Positions 34,036 through 44,242 of a stretch of 64,000 nt of DNA are shown one piece after another. How positions within the stretch are numbered: position 1 is the first letter of the stretch; every line of letters begins with the position of its first letter. The notes beneath the pieces are model-generated. The model was not told the DNA's origin, ran no database searches, and saw only the letters and a list, made by a program, of their open reading frames with translations. Made by a program: the position numbers and the translations under genes. Source of the DNA: Promethearchaeota archaeon (GTDB taxonomy: Archaea > Asgardarchaeota > Lokiarchaeia > Sigyniarchaeales > SOKP01); NCBI GenBank assembly GCA_030603385.1, contig JAUVXW010000007.1, positions 62,001-126,000 on the forward strand, read 5' to 3'.

Positions 34036-35703
34036 TTATTGTAAATATGCTCCATTTTTCGCAGAGCTTACTATTTTTCTATAAATGTTTAAGTAACCAG
34101 TTTTAAACCTTGGGTCAGGTCTTTCCCATTCTTTTAACCTTTTTTTTATTTCTTTGGGAGGGATTAATAAGTCTAATTTTCGATTATCAATATCAATTTC
34201 AATCTCATCCCCATCTTCTACAATAGCTATAGGACCCCCTTCAAATGCTTCAGGACATACATGTCCTATACAGGGCCCTCGCGTAGCCCCCGAATACCGA
34301 CCATCAGTAATCATGGCTACAGAATCACCTAATCCCATTCCTACGAGCATGGCGGCGGGTATAGATAATTCTCTCATTCCTGGAGATCCTTTCGGTCCCT
34401 CATAACGAATCACTAAAACTTCACCTGGTTCTACTAGATTAAATATTAACGCGTCTCTAAGTTGCTCCTCACATTCAAATACTCGTGCAGGTCCTTTATG
34501 ATGTCTCATTTTAGTATTTACAGCACTTTGTTTTATGATAGCACCCTCTGGGGCTAAATTTCCTTTTAAAACTGCTATACCTCCTTCACTAGCTATTGGA
34601 TCTTCAAAATTTCGAATTATATGGTAATCATGGATCTCAACGATGTCTAAATAATCTTTTAATGTAATTCCAAAAACATTTTTTGTAGATAAATCTAATA
34701 CACTTGATAACTTTTTCATTAAAACTCCAACACCACCTGCTCCATGAAATTCTGTGAGGTTATATTCTGAGGCTGGTTTGAATTTTGCCAGTAATGGAAC
34801 GGACTTACTTAAACTATCAAAATCAAAATGGTTTATGGATCCTCCAATCTCATGGGATAACGCACACATATGCAAAACCATATTTGTAGAACCTCCAAAA
34901 GATAAGGCGACTTTGATAGCATTTTCGATAGATTCAGGAGTGATGAGATCTAATGCTTTAACATCCTCCTCAACTAATTTCATAATGATTCTGCCGGATA
35001 ATTTTGATAAATTTTCTCGGTCCTCACTAATAGCACTCATTGTAGCACAACCAGGCAATGTAAGTCCCATAGCTTCTACAATACATGCCATTGTATTTGC
35101 AGTACCCATCATATTACATTCGCCAGGAGAACAGCATGTTTGAGATTCTATTAAAAAAAGCTCATCTTTAGTTAATTTACCTGCCATAAATTGACCAATT
35201 GCTTCTTTTATATCAGAGGTTACATAGGTTTTTCCTTTAAGAGGTCCATTTTCAAAAAATTTTGCTTCCATTATCCCTCCAGTTAAAAATACTGTAGGAA
35301 TATTACATCTAGCTGCTGCTAAAAGCATCCCTGGAATAATTTTATCGCAAGAACACAACATTACCATTCCATCAAAATTATATGCTTTAATAGTGCATTC
35401 AACTGAAGCTGCTATTACTTCTCTCGAGGGTAAAATAAATTTAGAAAAGTTACCTGAATTAGCGATTCCATCACAAGACGCTATTGTATTAAATTCCATA
35501 GGAGTGCCCCCCGCTTCTTTAACACCCTTTTTAACAAATTCAGCTAATTTCCGTAAGTGAATATGCCCCGGATTAATTTCATTCCATGAATTAACTATTG
35601 CGATTCTAGGTTTCTTTAGATCATCCGAAGAATAACCGCATCCATAATATAATGCTCTCTCATATACCTTTCTTGAATCTAATTCGTCTTGGTTTGCTGA
35701 CAT
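34036..35703 (-). CDS. ilvD: Dihydroxy-acid dehydratase
   Basis: This 555-residue iron-sulfur enzyme of branched-chain amino-acid synthesis dehydrates 2,3-dihydroxy acids to 2-keto acids. Cluster cysteines are in [11 protein letters not shown] and [20 protein letters not shown] (the latter with a double Cys), and the C-terminal signature [21 protein letters not shown] is intact in two parts. Length matches the family. It could supply the LeuC/LeuD pair with keto acids, but the genes are 13 kb apart. Sugar-acid dehydratases are related, yet the sequence looks like the amino-acid type. Confidence 0.93.
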   Translation of the reverse strand: MSANQDELDSRKVYERALYYGCGYSSDDLKKPRIAIVNSWNEINPGHIHLRKLAEFVKKGVKEAGGTPMEFNTIASCDGIANSGNFSKFILPSREVIAASVECTIKAYNFDGMVMLCSCDKIIPGMLLAAARCNIPTVFLTGGIMEAKFFENGPLKGKTYVTSDIKEAIGQFMAGKLTKDELFLIESQTCCSPGECNMMGTANTMACIVEAMGLTLPGCATMSAISEDRENLSKLSGRIIMKLVEEDVKALDLITPESIENAIKVALSFGGSTNMVLHMCALSHEIGGSINHFDFDSLSKSVPLLAKFKPASEYNLTEFHGAGGVGVLMKKLSSVLDLSTKNVFGITLKDYLDIVEIHDYHIIRNFEDPIASEGGIAVLKGNLAPEGAIIKQSAVNTKMRHHKGPARVFECEEQLRDALIFNLVEPGEVLVIRYEGPKGSPGMRELSIPAAMLVGMGLGDSVAMITDGRYSGATRGPCIGHVCPEAFEGGPIAIVEDGDEIEIDIDNRKLDLLIPPKEIKKRLKEWERPDPRFKTGYLNIYRKIVSSAKNGAYLQ

Positions 35704-35829
35704 TGAGAATAATAAATTTAATTAATTAATGAAATTTGCTATGATATTCAATTTGCGAACTTTAATTTAAACATTTATAATGTTGATAATCATATTTTAT
35801 TTAATCTTTAAAAGACATCTTAATAATTC

Positions 35830-36591
35830 CTAAAATCTTAAAGATAAACAAGAAAGTCCCCCATCCATCTTTCTAAATTCAGTTATATCAAGTTTAAGTA
35901 CCTTACATCCTAGACTTGAAATTGAGTTTATTAACTTCTCATAACCATTTGCAAGTAAAACATAATTATTTACTCTTATACAATTAGCAGCATAACTCTC
36001 ATCTTCATCAACTTTGATTATATTATAATTTTGAAAAAGAGGATTATCTATAAATTCCCCTGAAACAATCAAGTTCTTGTCTCCAATATAAACTAATCCA
36101 GTTTTTAGGTGAATTACCTCTTTTAATTTAACTAATATACAAGAATATCCATATTTCTTTAAGATTTCTTTCAATTGTAATGCTCCTACTTTATTTGTTC
36201 GCTGAGAGATCCCAATGAAATATTGATCCTCTACTCTAAGAACATCGCCACCATCTAAAGTTCCCGGTTTTTCTATTGATTCTACATTTTCATAAAATTT
36301 ATCCAGAACTTTCCTTATTTCTATTTCTTCGCCTTTCCTGCTTGTTGCGCCTAAATTAGCAATAATGGCTAAATCCTCGTTGACAACTGCTGTATCTTCA
36401 ACAAACGTTGAATCTGGAAATCTATCATCTGTTTCTAATGTTAAAACCTTCAGTCCACATTTCCTTAATGCTTTAATGTAATCTGAATGCTGAATAAGAG
36501 CCTTATTATAATCAGGTTTTCCTAATTTTGATGAGGTTAAACCATATTGAAAGTTTTTTGAGACAGTTCTCACAATAGCATGCTTAAACAT
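35830..36591 (-). CDS. Dimethylargininase-like amidinohydrolase (DDAH family)
   Basis: This 253-residue protein has the pentein fold of guanidino-modifying enzymes. The catalytic cysteine is near the C-terminus (MDGGLSCLSLRF), the histidine in EVIHLKTGL, and the acidic residues in DSTFVEDTAVV and GTLDGGDVL. The layout and length match N,N-dimethylarginine dimethylaminohydrolases rather than the longer arginine deiminases. Archaeal members may act on arginine or ornithine-linked guanidines; the natural substrate is unproven. It stands alone between ilvD and the sulfatase. Confidence 0.83.
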   Translation of the reverse strand: MFKHAIVRTVSKNFQYGLTSSKLGKPDYNKALIQHSDYIKALRKCGLKVLTLETDDRFPDSTFVEDTAVVNEDLAIIANLGATSRKGEEIEIRKVLDKFYENVESIEKPGTLDGGDVLRVEDQYFIGISQRTNKVGALQLKEILKKYGYSCILVKLKEVIHLKTGLVYIGDKNLIVSGEFIDNPLFQNYNIIKVDEDESYAANCIRVNNYVLLANGYEKLINSISSLGCKVLKLDITEFRKMDGGLSCLSLRF

Positions 36592-36732
36592 AAGACCATT
36601 AAGAACTAAGTAATTTCTGCTAACTATAACTATATTTACCAGATTTTATTAATTTGAAAAGTCGGCTTAAAATTATAAATCTTCATAAATTCAAAATATT
36701 ATTGAGAAAATTATTTTTTAGGAGAAAGTCAT

Positions 36733-38508
36733 ATGAAAGTAATATTTATTCTATTTGATACATTAAATAGGCGTTTTTTGCCCCCTTATGGGAATAATTG
36801 GGTTCATGCACCAAATTTTAAAAGGTTAGCAGAAAAAACGGTGATTTTTGACAATTGTTATTGTGGGAGTTTAATGTGTATCCCTGCTAGAAGAGAGCTT
36901 CATACAGGGAGACATAACTTTTTGCACAGAAGTTGGGGACCTTTAGAACCATTTGATGATTCAATGCCAGAAATTTTAAAGAATAATGGTGTTTATTCCC
37001 ATCTTGTAAGTGATCATTACCATTATTGGGAAGATGGAGGTGCAACATACCATAATAGGTACAATTCATGGGAAATTGCTCGAGGTCATGAAGGTGATCC
37101 TTGGAAAGGAGAAGTAAGTGACCCTGACATACCTGAATCCGTACCTAATATGCGACAAAATTGGCCTCATTGGCGTCAAGATTGGGTAAATAGAAAATAT
37201 ATGCAAAGAGAAGAAGACCAGCCTCAGGCAGTAACTTTTAAACTAGGATTGGAGTTTATTGAAAAGAATCATACGGAAGATAATTGGGTCCTACATATCG
37301 AAACATTTGACCCACACGAGCCCTTTTTTACACAACAGAAATATAAAGATTTATATAAACATGAATATAACGGTCCTCATTTCGATTGGCCTAATTATAG
37401 TATAGTAACAGAAACTGAAGAGCAAGTACAACATATTAAAAAAGAATATGCTGCCTCGATAAGTATGTGTGATACTTATCTTGGCAAGATTCTCGATACA
37501 ATGGATGAGAAAAATATGTGGAAAGATACAATGCTTGTTGTTACAACTGATCATGGTTTTTTTTTAGGTGAAAAAGGTTGGTGGGCAAAGGCAGTACAAC
37601 CTATCTATAATGAAATTGCTCAAATACCATTATTTATATGGGATCCAAGATCAAATAAGAAAAATGAAAGAAGAAATGCTCTTGTACAAACCACAGATAT
37701 TGTTCCTACAATTCTTGAGTTTTTTGGGATAAAACGAACAAAAGATATGCAGGGTAAAGTTTTAAAAGAAACTATTAATTCAGATGCAAAAATAAGGGAA
37801 TTTGCGTTATTTGGAACTCATGGAGCTCATGTAAACATAACTGATGGTCGATATGTTTACATGAGAGGACCTACAAATCTTTTAAATAAACCACTTTATG
37901 AATATACACTTATACCTACCCACATGCGTGGATTTTTTTCAATTAATGAGTTGAAAACTATGGAATTGGCTGAAGCTTTTAATTTTACTAAAGGATGTAA
38001 GCTTATAAGAACTAACTCAAGATATAGATATGTAAATCCATATATTTTTGGGAGTTTACTTTTCGATCTTCAAATTGACCCTTACCAAGAAAATCCAATA
38101 GTTGACTCTAAAATTGAAAAAAAGATGATTAAGGCAATGGTTGAAGAAATGAAGAATAATGATTCCCCAATTGAACAATTCGAACGTCTTGGAATTCCTT
38201 ATGAGGGTGAAATTACAAATGATAATCTAGATTTAATGGAAAGTCGATCAGGGATGAAAGATAAGATCGGAGATACCGAATTTGTATGGATTAACAAAGG
38301 AAAAAGCATGTATTCTCTTATTTTGGGTTATCTTCCAAAACCTCTACAAAAGCAAATTAACTTACAACTAGAACAAGAGATTAAGAATAAAACTACTACT
38401 GAAATAGATGAAGATTTATTAGTGCAAATGTTCGAAAAATTCCTTCCTAAAAATTTTCTTCCACTATTTAGAACCATGGTAAAATTAGTTAAAGTTAAGG
38501 CAAAGTAA
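36733..38508 (+). CDS. Sulfatase (formylglycine-dependent, Cys-type)
   Basis: This 591-residue protein is a type I sulfatase. The modification motif reads LMCIPARRELHTGR, the CxPxR signature in which the cysteine becomes formylglycine. Metal ligands are in FILFDTLNRR near the N-terminus and in VVTTDHGFFLGEKG further on, and the C-terminal subdomain includes DPYQENP. A Shine-Dalgarno AGGAGAAAG precedes the ATG. The gene for an anaerobic sulfatase-maturating enzyme follows 33 nt downstream, so the cysteine-type modification is made by a radical SAM protein, as in anaerobes. There is no signal peptide, so the enzyme is probably cytosolic. Confidence 0.9.
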   Translation: MKVIFILFDTLNRRFLPPYGNNWVHAPNFKRLAEKTVIFDNCYCGSLMCIPARRELHTGRHNFLHRSWGPLEPFDDSMPEILKNNGVYSHLVSDHYHYWEDGGATYHNRYNSWEIARGHEGDPWKGEVSDPDIPESVPNMRQNWPHWRQDWVNRKYMQREEDQPQAVTFKLGLEFIEKNHTEDNWVLHIETFDPHEPFFTQQKYKDLYKHEYNGPHFDWPNYSIVTETEEQVQHIKKEYAASISMCDTYLGKILDTMDEKNMWKDTMLVVTTDHGFFLGEKGWWAKAVQPIYNEIAQIPLFIWDPRSNKKNERRNALVQTTDIVPTILEFFGIKRTKDMQGKVLKETINSDAKIREFALFGTHGAHVNITDGRYVYMRGPTNLLNKPLYEYTLIPTHMRGFFSINELKTMELAEAFNFTKGCKLIRTNSRYRYVNPYIFGSLLFDLQIDPYQENPIVDSKIEKKMIKAMVEEMKNNDSPIEQFERLGIPYEGEITNDNLDLMESRSGMKDKIGDTEFVWINKGKSMYSLILGYLPKPLQKQINLQLEQEIKNKTTTEIDEDLLVQMFEKFLPKNFLPLFRTMVKLVKVKAK

Positions 38509-38541
38509 ATCAAAATGGAAGTTGCGTAGAATAATAAAAAA

Positions 38542-39750
38542 ATGAAATCTTTCTCATTATTGATAAAGCCAGTTTCAGCGGATTGCAACTTAAGATGCGA
38601 ATATTGTTTTTATATAGATCATCTAGATACTGTAGAAAAAAAACCTAGAATGTCAGAAAGTACATTAGAAACCATGATTGCAAGTTATATGCAGACCGAT
38701 CAAAACAACCAATATGCTTTTGGCTGGCAAGGAGGTGAACCCACATTATTAGGAATAAAATTTTGGGAAAAAGTTGTAGAACTTCAAACAAAATATGCAC
38801 CGCCCGGAGCAGTAATAAGTAATGGGCTTCAAACAAATGGAACTCTTATTACAGATGAATTAGCTAAATTTTTTGCGGAATATAGGTTTCTTCTTGGTGT
38901 GAGTCTTGATGGTCCCCGTTACCTCCATGACTTTTATAGAAAGACGATAGGTAATACACCTACACATAACTTAGTTATGCGTGGAATAGAACATTTGAAA
39001 AAGAATAAAGTTGAATTAAATATCCTTTCTTTAGTTAATAATAAAACTGTAAAGAAACCCTCCGAAATTTATCGATATTTGAAAGAACATGAATTCTATT
39101 ATCATCAATATATACCATGTGTTGAATTTGATGGAAATAGAAATCTAAAACCCTATTCAATTACGGGAGAAGACTGGGGAACATTTCTTTGTGAATTATT
39201 TGAACTTTGGATAAAAACTGATATAAATAAAGTCTCAATCCGTCTATTTGATTCAATTATCAATTATTTAGTACATGGGAATTATAGTGTTTGCTATATG
39301 GGAACTAATTGTTGTCAATATTTCGTAGTTGAATATGATGGTAGCGTTTATCCATGTGATTTTTTTGTACGGAAAGATTTGCTGTTAGGTAATGTGAAAA
39401 CAAATAGTTGGGATGATTTTGTAAATTCTTCAAAATATCATGATTTTGGTGCCCAAAAAGCAGAATGGAATGATACATGTAAAGATTGTCTATTTATTAA
39501 CATGTGCAATGGAGATTGCCAAATATTTCGATTTAGTAGATCTTTATCATCACATTCTTTAAGTATTTTATGTAAAGGATGGAAAAAATTTTATGTTAAT
39601 ACCCTACCTCGTTTTAAGATTATAGCTAATGCAATAAAAAACAATAAGGAAGTTAGTTCACCAATTCAGATTAAAGCAAAGAAAATCGGTAGAAATTCAC
39701 CATGCCCCTGTGGAAGTTTAAAGAAGTATAAAGATTGTTGCTTAAGATAA
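38542..39750 (+). CDS. Anaerobic sulfatase-maturating enzyme (radical SAM/SPASM) with SEC-C tail
   Basis: This 402-residue protein carries the radical SAM motif ADCNLRCEYCFY (CxxxCxxC), the GWQGGEPTLLG stretch, and a C-terminal SPASM region with cysteines in YPCDFFV, DTCKDCLFINMCNGDC and the end. Such enzymes oxidise the sulfatase cysteine to formylglycine without oxygen. The last about 20 residues form a SEC-C motif (RNSPCPCGSLKKYKDCC), a zinc-binding piece found on SecA and other proteins that is not a normal part of this family. It is encoded 33 nt after the sulfatase and almost certainly modifies it. Confidence 0.92.
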   Translation: MKSFSLLIKPVSADCNLRCEYCFYIDHLDTVEKKPRMSESTLETMIASYMQTDQNNQYAFGWQGGEPTLLGIKFWEKVVELQTKYAPPGAVISNGLQTNGTLITDELAKFFAEYRFLLGVSLDGPRYLHDFYRKTIGNTPTHNLVMRGIEHLKKNKVELNILSLVNNKTVKKPSEIYRYLKEHEFYYHQYIPCVEFDGNRNLKPYSITGEDWGTFLCELFELWIKTDINKVSIRLFDSIINYLVHGNYSVCYMGTNCCQYFVVEYDGSVYPCDFFVRKDLLLGNVKTNSWDDFVNSSKYHDFGAQKAEWNDTCKDCLFINMCNGDCQIFRFSRSLSSHSLSILCKGWKKFYVNTLPRFKIIANAIKNNKEVSSPIQIKAKKIGRNSPCPCGSLKKYKDCCLR

Positions 39751-39894
39751 AAATATTTTACTGAGTTCCTTAAATGCTCACTTAATTTATTTTACCTATA
39801 TGTAAATTTTAAAATAAAATTTTAAAAGTAGATGACATTGCATTCTGTAACTAAATGTTTTAAAAAAAAAAAAAAAATTAGGTTGATTAACAAA

Positions 39895-40320
39895 ATGGTT
39901 GACGAAAATTTAATAAAAGAATTAAAAGAAATGAGAGAAAAAGGTCCAAGCGCACCTTCTGATGCCCTTAAAATGTTCGAATTCATGAAGCAACTCGCAG
40001 CAGAAAACGATGAATTAAAAGAAGAATTAGAAGATATTGATACTGTGATTGTCCAAATGGAAGTAACTGATATAGATTTTAAATATTGGGTTAAATTTGG
40101 TGAAGGAATAGTTGATTATGGTGAAGGGGCGAGTGATGAAGTGAGTGTTACTATGAAAGCAACACAAGCAACTTGGACTGGATTGAGTGCAGGCGAGATT
40201 GATTCAACAAGCGCATATATGTCTGGAGACCTCGTCATTGAGGGAAATCTTCAGGATGCAATCGCCTTCGGTGAGATTCAAAGTCTCGCAACGGAACTTG
40301 GTGCAGAACTTTTAGAATAA
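39895..40320 (+). CDS. Single-domain SCP2-like protein
   Basis: This 141-residue protein is an SCP2-like carrier. Its core includes TVIVQMEVTDIDFKYWVKF, then VSVTMKATQATWTGLSAGE and GDLVIEGNLQDAIAF. It is related to each half of the tandem protein at 30430-31272. I start it at ATG 39895; a longer frame from 39832 would translate a 16-residue A tract (39862-39877) into lysines and looks false. Codons here are richer in C and G than the neighbours, compatible with high expression. Ligand unknown. Confidence 0.75.
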   Translation: MVDENLIKELKEMREKGPSAPSDALKMFEFMKQLAAENDELKEELEDIDTVIVQMEVTDIDFKYWVKFGEGIVDYGEGASDEVSVTMKATQATWTGLSAGEIDSTSAYMSGDLVIEGNLQDAIAFGEIQSLATELGAELLE

Positions 40321-40349
40321 ATCTTTTACTTTAGAAAAATACATTCTAT

Positions 40350-40368
40350 AATTTTCTTTTTTTTTATT
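40350..40368 (+). terminator. T-rich terminator after the SCP2 gene
   Basis: A run of TTTTC followed by nine T residues and ATTTC lies about 30 nt past the stop codon on the plus strand, in the usual form of an archaeal oligo-T terminator. Confidence 0.45.
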
Positions 40369-40688
40369 TCATTTAATCCTTGCATAGATTGTTAAAATTA
40401 AGGGAACTCACTGCTAAACCTTAAATTAATTAATATTTTCAATATTATCAGATATGCCTAATCTTATTTTTATTTTGTCGTGGTTTTTTAAAAATGTTAA
40501 AAAGTTTGATTGAAAATTGGGTGATATAGTAATTTTCCACTTTAAAGGCTTATTTAATTCACTTTTTCCTTCTAAATTAAATTGAAATTTGGTATAACAT
40601 AAAAGTTTTAAGAAATATTCTGATTTAATATAATAATCTTTTTGTAAGTGAAAGTAAGATCATTAACATCAATATATTTATTTAGATC
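40369..40688. other. Intergenic region, no gene recognised
   Basis: This stretch between the terminator and the UroD-like gene has no convincing reading frame or RNA fold. A TTTAATATAATA element near 40622 could be the TATA box of the downstream gene, although it lies some 60 nt before the ATG. Confidence 0.4.
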
Positions 40689-41876
40689 ATGAAATCAGTT
40701 GAACGTGTAAAAGCAGCTCTTAATTTCTCAGGACCAGATAAGGCTCCAATTTGGAAGTTTAGCAGTGGAAGTGATGTATATTTTATGGTTAATATGCCCT
40801 CTAAACATTGGCGACCTGGACATTACGAAAATGAGAAAGGTTTATTTCCACATACCGGGAGTGATTTAATAATCAAATCAGGTGTGTGGAAATGGGATAA
40901 ACCTGAATGGGCAAAAGATCCAAAATATAAAGATTGGCTGAATATGCCAAGAGAAGAAATTGATGAATTTGGAACTATTTGGGTACGTGCGGGTATTAAC
41001 ACTATGGGACATCCTGGCAGACCTTCACTTACGGACTACGGCAATTTAGATGAATATTTTCAAAAAAATACCCCAAATTTCGATGAAGAAAGTAGGTATT
41101 CATTTTTTATTAAATTAAGTAAGGGTAGAGCACGTGAGAAATATCGCATGTGCTCTCTTAATCTTGGACCATTTCAAATTGCCAGTCAGATGAGAGGTTT
41201 TAATAGTTTTTTATTGGATCATTATAAGAATATAAATGAACTCAAGAAACTTTTAAAATATCTAACAGATATTTATGTAAACTATGAAAAAATGTGGGTT
41301 AAATATGGTGCAAATCCCCATGGATTTATATTATATGATGATTTAGGTGAACAGAAAGGACCTTTCTTCAGTCCAAAATTGTTTAAAGCGTTCTATGAGC
41401 CAGTATATAGACGTTTAATTGAAACTGCACATGAATTGGATTGTGATTTTCATTTACATTGTTGCGGAAAAATCGATGCAATAATACCATTATTAATTGA
41501 GTGGGGTCTAGATGCACTAGAACTAGATAGTCCTCGAATGACAGGGTACCCCGAATTGCATGAATTCAGAGGAAAAATCATGATGTGGGCTTGTGTAAAT
41601 ATTCAATCAACTTATACACTAGGTACACCAGAAGAATGTGAAAGAGAAGTCTGGCATATGGTCCGAAATCTTGGAACTCCAGAAGGAGGTTTTGGTGCTT
41701 ATTTCTATCCCCAGGCAGATCATATTCAAGCACCTAAGGTGAATATTGATGCTTTCACTAAAGGTTTAGAAAAATATGGTGTGTATGAAACCATACCCGA
41801 ACATTGGTGGACATATCCAATAGTAGATGAATGGAAATATAATAAAGTACCTCCATTACCTCCAGCCAAGCCATAA
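40689..41876 (+). CDS. Uroporphyrinogen decarboxylase-family protein (methyltransferase-like)
   Basis: This 395-residue TIM-barrel protein belongs to the UroD superfamily, which includes the MtaA/MtbA methylcobalamin:coenzyme M methyltransferases and other corrinoid methyltransferases. The metal/substrate strand FHLHCCGKID is visible, as are ILYDDLGEQKG and MMWACVNIQ. The first third (KHWRPGHYENEKGLF, RAGINTMGHPGRPSL) differs from UroD itself, so haem synthesis is unlikely. A role in methyl transfer or O-demethylation is more likely, but no corrinoid protein gene lies nearby. Confidence 0.78.
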   Translation: MKSVERVKAALNFSGPDKAPIWKFSSGSDVYFMVNMPSKHWRPGHYENEKGLFPHTGSDLIIKSGVWKWDKPEWAKDPKYKDWLNMPREEIDEFGTIWVRAGINTMGHPGRPSLTDYGNLDEYFQKNTPNFDEESRYSFFIKLSKGRAREKYRMCSLNLGPFQIASQMRGFNSFLLDHYKNINELKKLLKYLTDIYVNYEKMWVKYGANPHGFILYDDLGEQKGPFFSPKLFKAFYEPVYRRLIETAHELDCDFHLHCCGKIDAIIPLLIEWGLDALELDSPRMTGYPELHEFRGKIMMWACVNIQSTYTLGTPEECEREVWHMVRNLGTPEGGFGAYFYPQADHIQAPKVNIDAFTKGLEKYGVYETIPEHWWTYPIVDEWKYNKVPPLPPAKP

Positions 41877-42006
41877 AGATTTGATTTTATTTATATTTTA
41901 TTTATGATATTAATCATACTCTTTAAAGTAATAAAATCCCTTCGATTAGTAAGATTTTATTGGTAAGAATTCTTTTTTGGTTTATTAATAAATCAAATTG
42001 TTCATT

Positions 42007-42759
42007 ATGGCTAACAATCTCTTATGGGACTTATTTGTAGTATTAATTGCATATATTTACGTACTTCTAACAATCCTTATACCATTAACTCTATATAAAA
42101 AAGAAAAAATTTCCAAATTCTCCGCACGTAAAGCAATTCACATGTTCACAGGATTAGCAATTTTAAGTTCACCGTTTTACTTTTGGCCATTTTGGCCAAC
42201 TATTATTGCAGGAACTCTAATGTTATTTGTTTATTTTAGTTCAAAAGAATCAAAAGTAAAACAATTAAAAGATTTATATGATGCAATATCTGAAGAACAA
42301 GAAGAAGGTTTAAAGAGAGCTTTTCTTCAAGGTCCGTTTTTTTACTGTCTTTCAATTACATCTTTAGTTTTTATTTTTGGGCTTGTTGCTCCTGATAACT
42401 TTTATTTTCCTATCGCTGGAATATTGATAATGATCGTTGCTGATACTCTAGCTTCAGTTATAGGAAAACGTTGGGGAAAGATAGGAATAAGTTTACCTTG
42501 GACAAATTCAAAGAGAACTCTTGAAGGATCCGTGACTTTCTTTGTGACTGCTTTTTTGGTTTGTTTTATAGCTTTTTTCTTATTTGGTTTACTAATTCCT
42601 ACTCTTCAAGAACCATTATCTCTTGCTGCTATCGTAATATTTTCTTTAATCACTAGTGCACTTGCAACAATAATTGAATTAATCTCTCCCAGCACTCTTG
42701 ACGATTTAACAGTTCCCTTAGGCAGTACATTAATTATATATTTGTTAACTCTGCTGTAA
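42007..42759 (+). CDS. Dolichol kinase/diacylglycerol kinase-like CTP-dependent membrane kinase
   Basis: This 250-residue membrane protein has about seven hydrophobic segments and the conserved loops of the SEC59/DGK1-like archaeal family: FSARKAIHMFTG, ADTLASVIGKRWGK, NSKRTLEGSVTFF, and ELISPSTLDDLTVPL. Such enzymes phosphorylate a polyprenol or lipid alcohol using CTP. I use the ATG at 42007; a TTG at 41998 is also in frame. It heads the lipid operon, 69 nt before the geranylgeranyl reductase, so it may act on a polyprenol or on unsaturated archaetidic precursors. Confidence 0.8.
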   Translation: MANNLLWDLFVVLIAYIYVLLTILIPLTLYKKEKISKFSARKAIHMFTGLAILSSPFYFWPFWPTIIAGTLMLFVYFSSKESKVKQLKDLYDAISEEQEEGLKRAFLQGPFFYCLSITSLVFIFGLVAPDNFYFPIAGILIMIVADTLASVIGKRWGKIGISLPWTNSKRTLEGSVTFFVTAFLVCFIAFFLFGLLIPTLQEPLSLAAIVIFSLITSALATIIELISPSTLDDLTVPLGSTLIIYLLTLL

Positions 42760-42828
42760 TTTTTATAAAGCTTCTTTAATTTTATTAAAGTAATCATTAA
42801 AAAAAGTAAGGAATCAAACCTATCTGTC

Positions 42829-44223
42829 ATGGAAAACATACAAAAGTCGTTTGACGTTATTGTGGTTGGAGCTGGTACAGGAGGTACCACTGCTGCGAGG
42901 TTCATTGCTAAAAAAGGTTTAGAGGTATGTTTAATTGATAGAAAACCAAGGGATAGAATAGGGGATAAAATATGTGGCGATGCTGTAGGAAACGAAATTT
43001 TCGGTCTTTTAAACATTAACCACCCTAAAAGTGAGGAACTATCTTGCCATATTAAGGGGATAAAACTATATTCACCAAATCTTAAGAAATGTCTAACTTT
43101 AATTGATCCAAAACAAGCAGGATATATTGTTAATAGATTGGAATTTGGTCAACGATTATTAAACGAAGCTATTGATGTAGGAATAAAACAGTTTTTAGAT
43201 AAAACTATGGCTTTAGATTTAATATATAATAATGGTACTGTTAATGGTTTAAAAGTTAAATTAGAAAATGGAGAAAAAAGTGAATTAAAAGCAAAACTAG
43301 TAATTGATGCTAGTGGTTTTTATTCTCCTATAAGAAAAACTATAAAGAGTTCTCTAATTGAAAAAAATATCTCTAAAGAAGATAGTTTATTATGTTATCG
43401 AGAAATAATTAAATTTTCACCAAAAGATCAAGAAGTACAAGATCCTGAATATATATCAATTATTCTTGATCAAGAAAAGGCTCCAGGAGGATACATATGG
43501 TATTTTCCAAAAAATGAATCCTCGGTTAACATTGGATTAGGAGCTTTTATGGCATACAAAGGAAAAGTAAAAGATTTTTACCAAAGAAATGTGTTTCAAG
43601 AATATATCAAAGCATCAAAATTTGAAACCATTTCTTCTGGTGGTGGTGTGGTTCCAGTAAGAAGACCATTATGGTCTTGTGCCGATAATGGTATTATGTT
43701 TGTCGGGGATTCGGCTTGCCAAGTGAATCCTCTTCATGGAGGTGGAATTGATCCATCAATGAGAGCTGGATACTATGCAGCTAATTCAGCAGTTAGTGCT
43801 ATTGAAAAAGAAGATTATTCAATAAATATGTTATGGGATTATAATCATTCCGTTATGACTAGCTTTGGTGCTGAATTTGCTGCTTTAGATTTACTAAGAA
43901 TAGTTCTTCAACACCTCTCGAATGATGACATAAATTTTGGTTTAGAACGCGATTTACTTAGCGGAGAGGAAATCTTAGAAATATCATCTAAAGGCGGATT
44001 AAACTTATCCTTAGTAAATATGGCAATTAAAGCATTTAAAGGAATTTCCCGTCCAAATTTATTATTAGATTTAAATTATCTTAGAATAAAAATGAATGAA
44101 ATATATAGACTTTATAAAACTTTTCCAGAAAATATAGCTAAATTTCCGGAATGGAAGGAAGATGTTATTGGAATTTATGATAAAATAAAAAGAATGATTG
44201 TTAATACTAAAAAAAGCAAATAA
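42829..44223 (+). CDS. Geranylgeranyl reductase (FAD-dependent, archaeal lipid saturation)
   Basis: This 464-residue flavoprotein saturates geranylgeranyl chains of archaeal lipids. The FAD-binding glycine motif VGAGTGGTTAARF lies near the N-terminus, GDKICGDAVG is the conserved CGDA-type stretch, and the later FAD loop FVGDSACQVNPLHGGGI is clear. A long C-terminal helical part follows. It sits between the kinase-like gene and GGGP synthase, in the usual archaeal lipid gene neighbourhood. It begins at an ATG at 42829. Confidence 0.93.
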   Translation: MENIQKSFDVIVVGAGTGGTTAARFIAKKGLEVCLIDRKPRDRIGDKICGDAVGNEIFGLLNINHPKSEELSCHIKGIKLYSPNLKKCLTLIDPKQAGYIVNRLEFGQRLLNEAIDVGIKQFLDKTMALDLIYNNGTVNGLKVKLENGEKSELKAKLVIDASGFYSPIRKTIKSSLIEKNISKEDSLLCYREIIKFSPKDQEVQDPEYISIILDQEKAPGGYIWYFPKNESSVNIGLGAFMAYKGKVKDFYQRNVFQEYIKASKFETISSGGGVVPVRRPLWSCADNGIMFVGDSACQVNPLHGGGIDPSMRAGYYAANSAVSAIEKEDYSINMLWDYNHSVMTSFGAEFAALDLLRIVLQHLSNDDINFGLERDLLSGEEILEISSKGGLNLSLVNMAIKAFKGISRPNLLLDLNYLRIKMNEIYRLYKTFPENIAKFPEWKEDVIGIYDKIKRMIVNTKKSK

Positions 44224-44242
44224 ATATAAAGATGTGATATAT

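Noticed and set aside
39832..39894. N-terminal extension of the SCP2 protein through a 16-A tract
   Set aside because: It would encode a run of lysines from a homopolymer, lacks homology, and a good ATG with normal family start lies at 39895.
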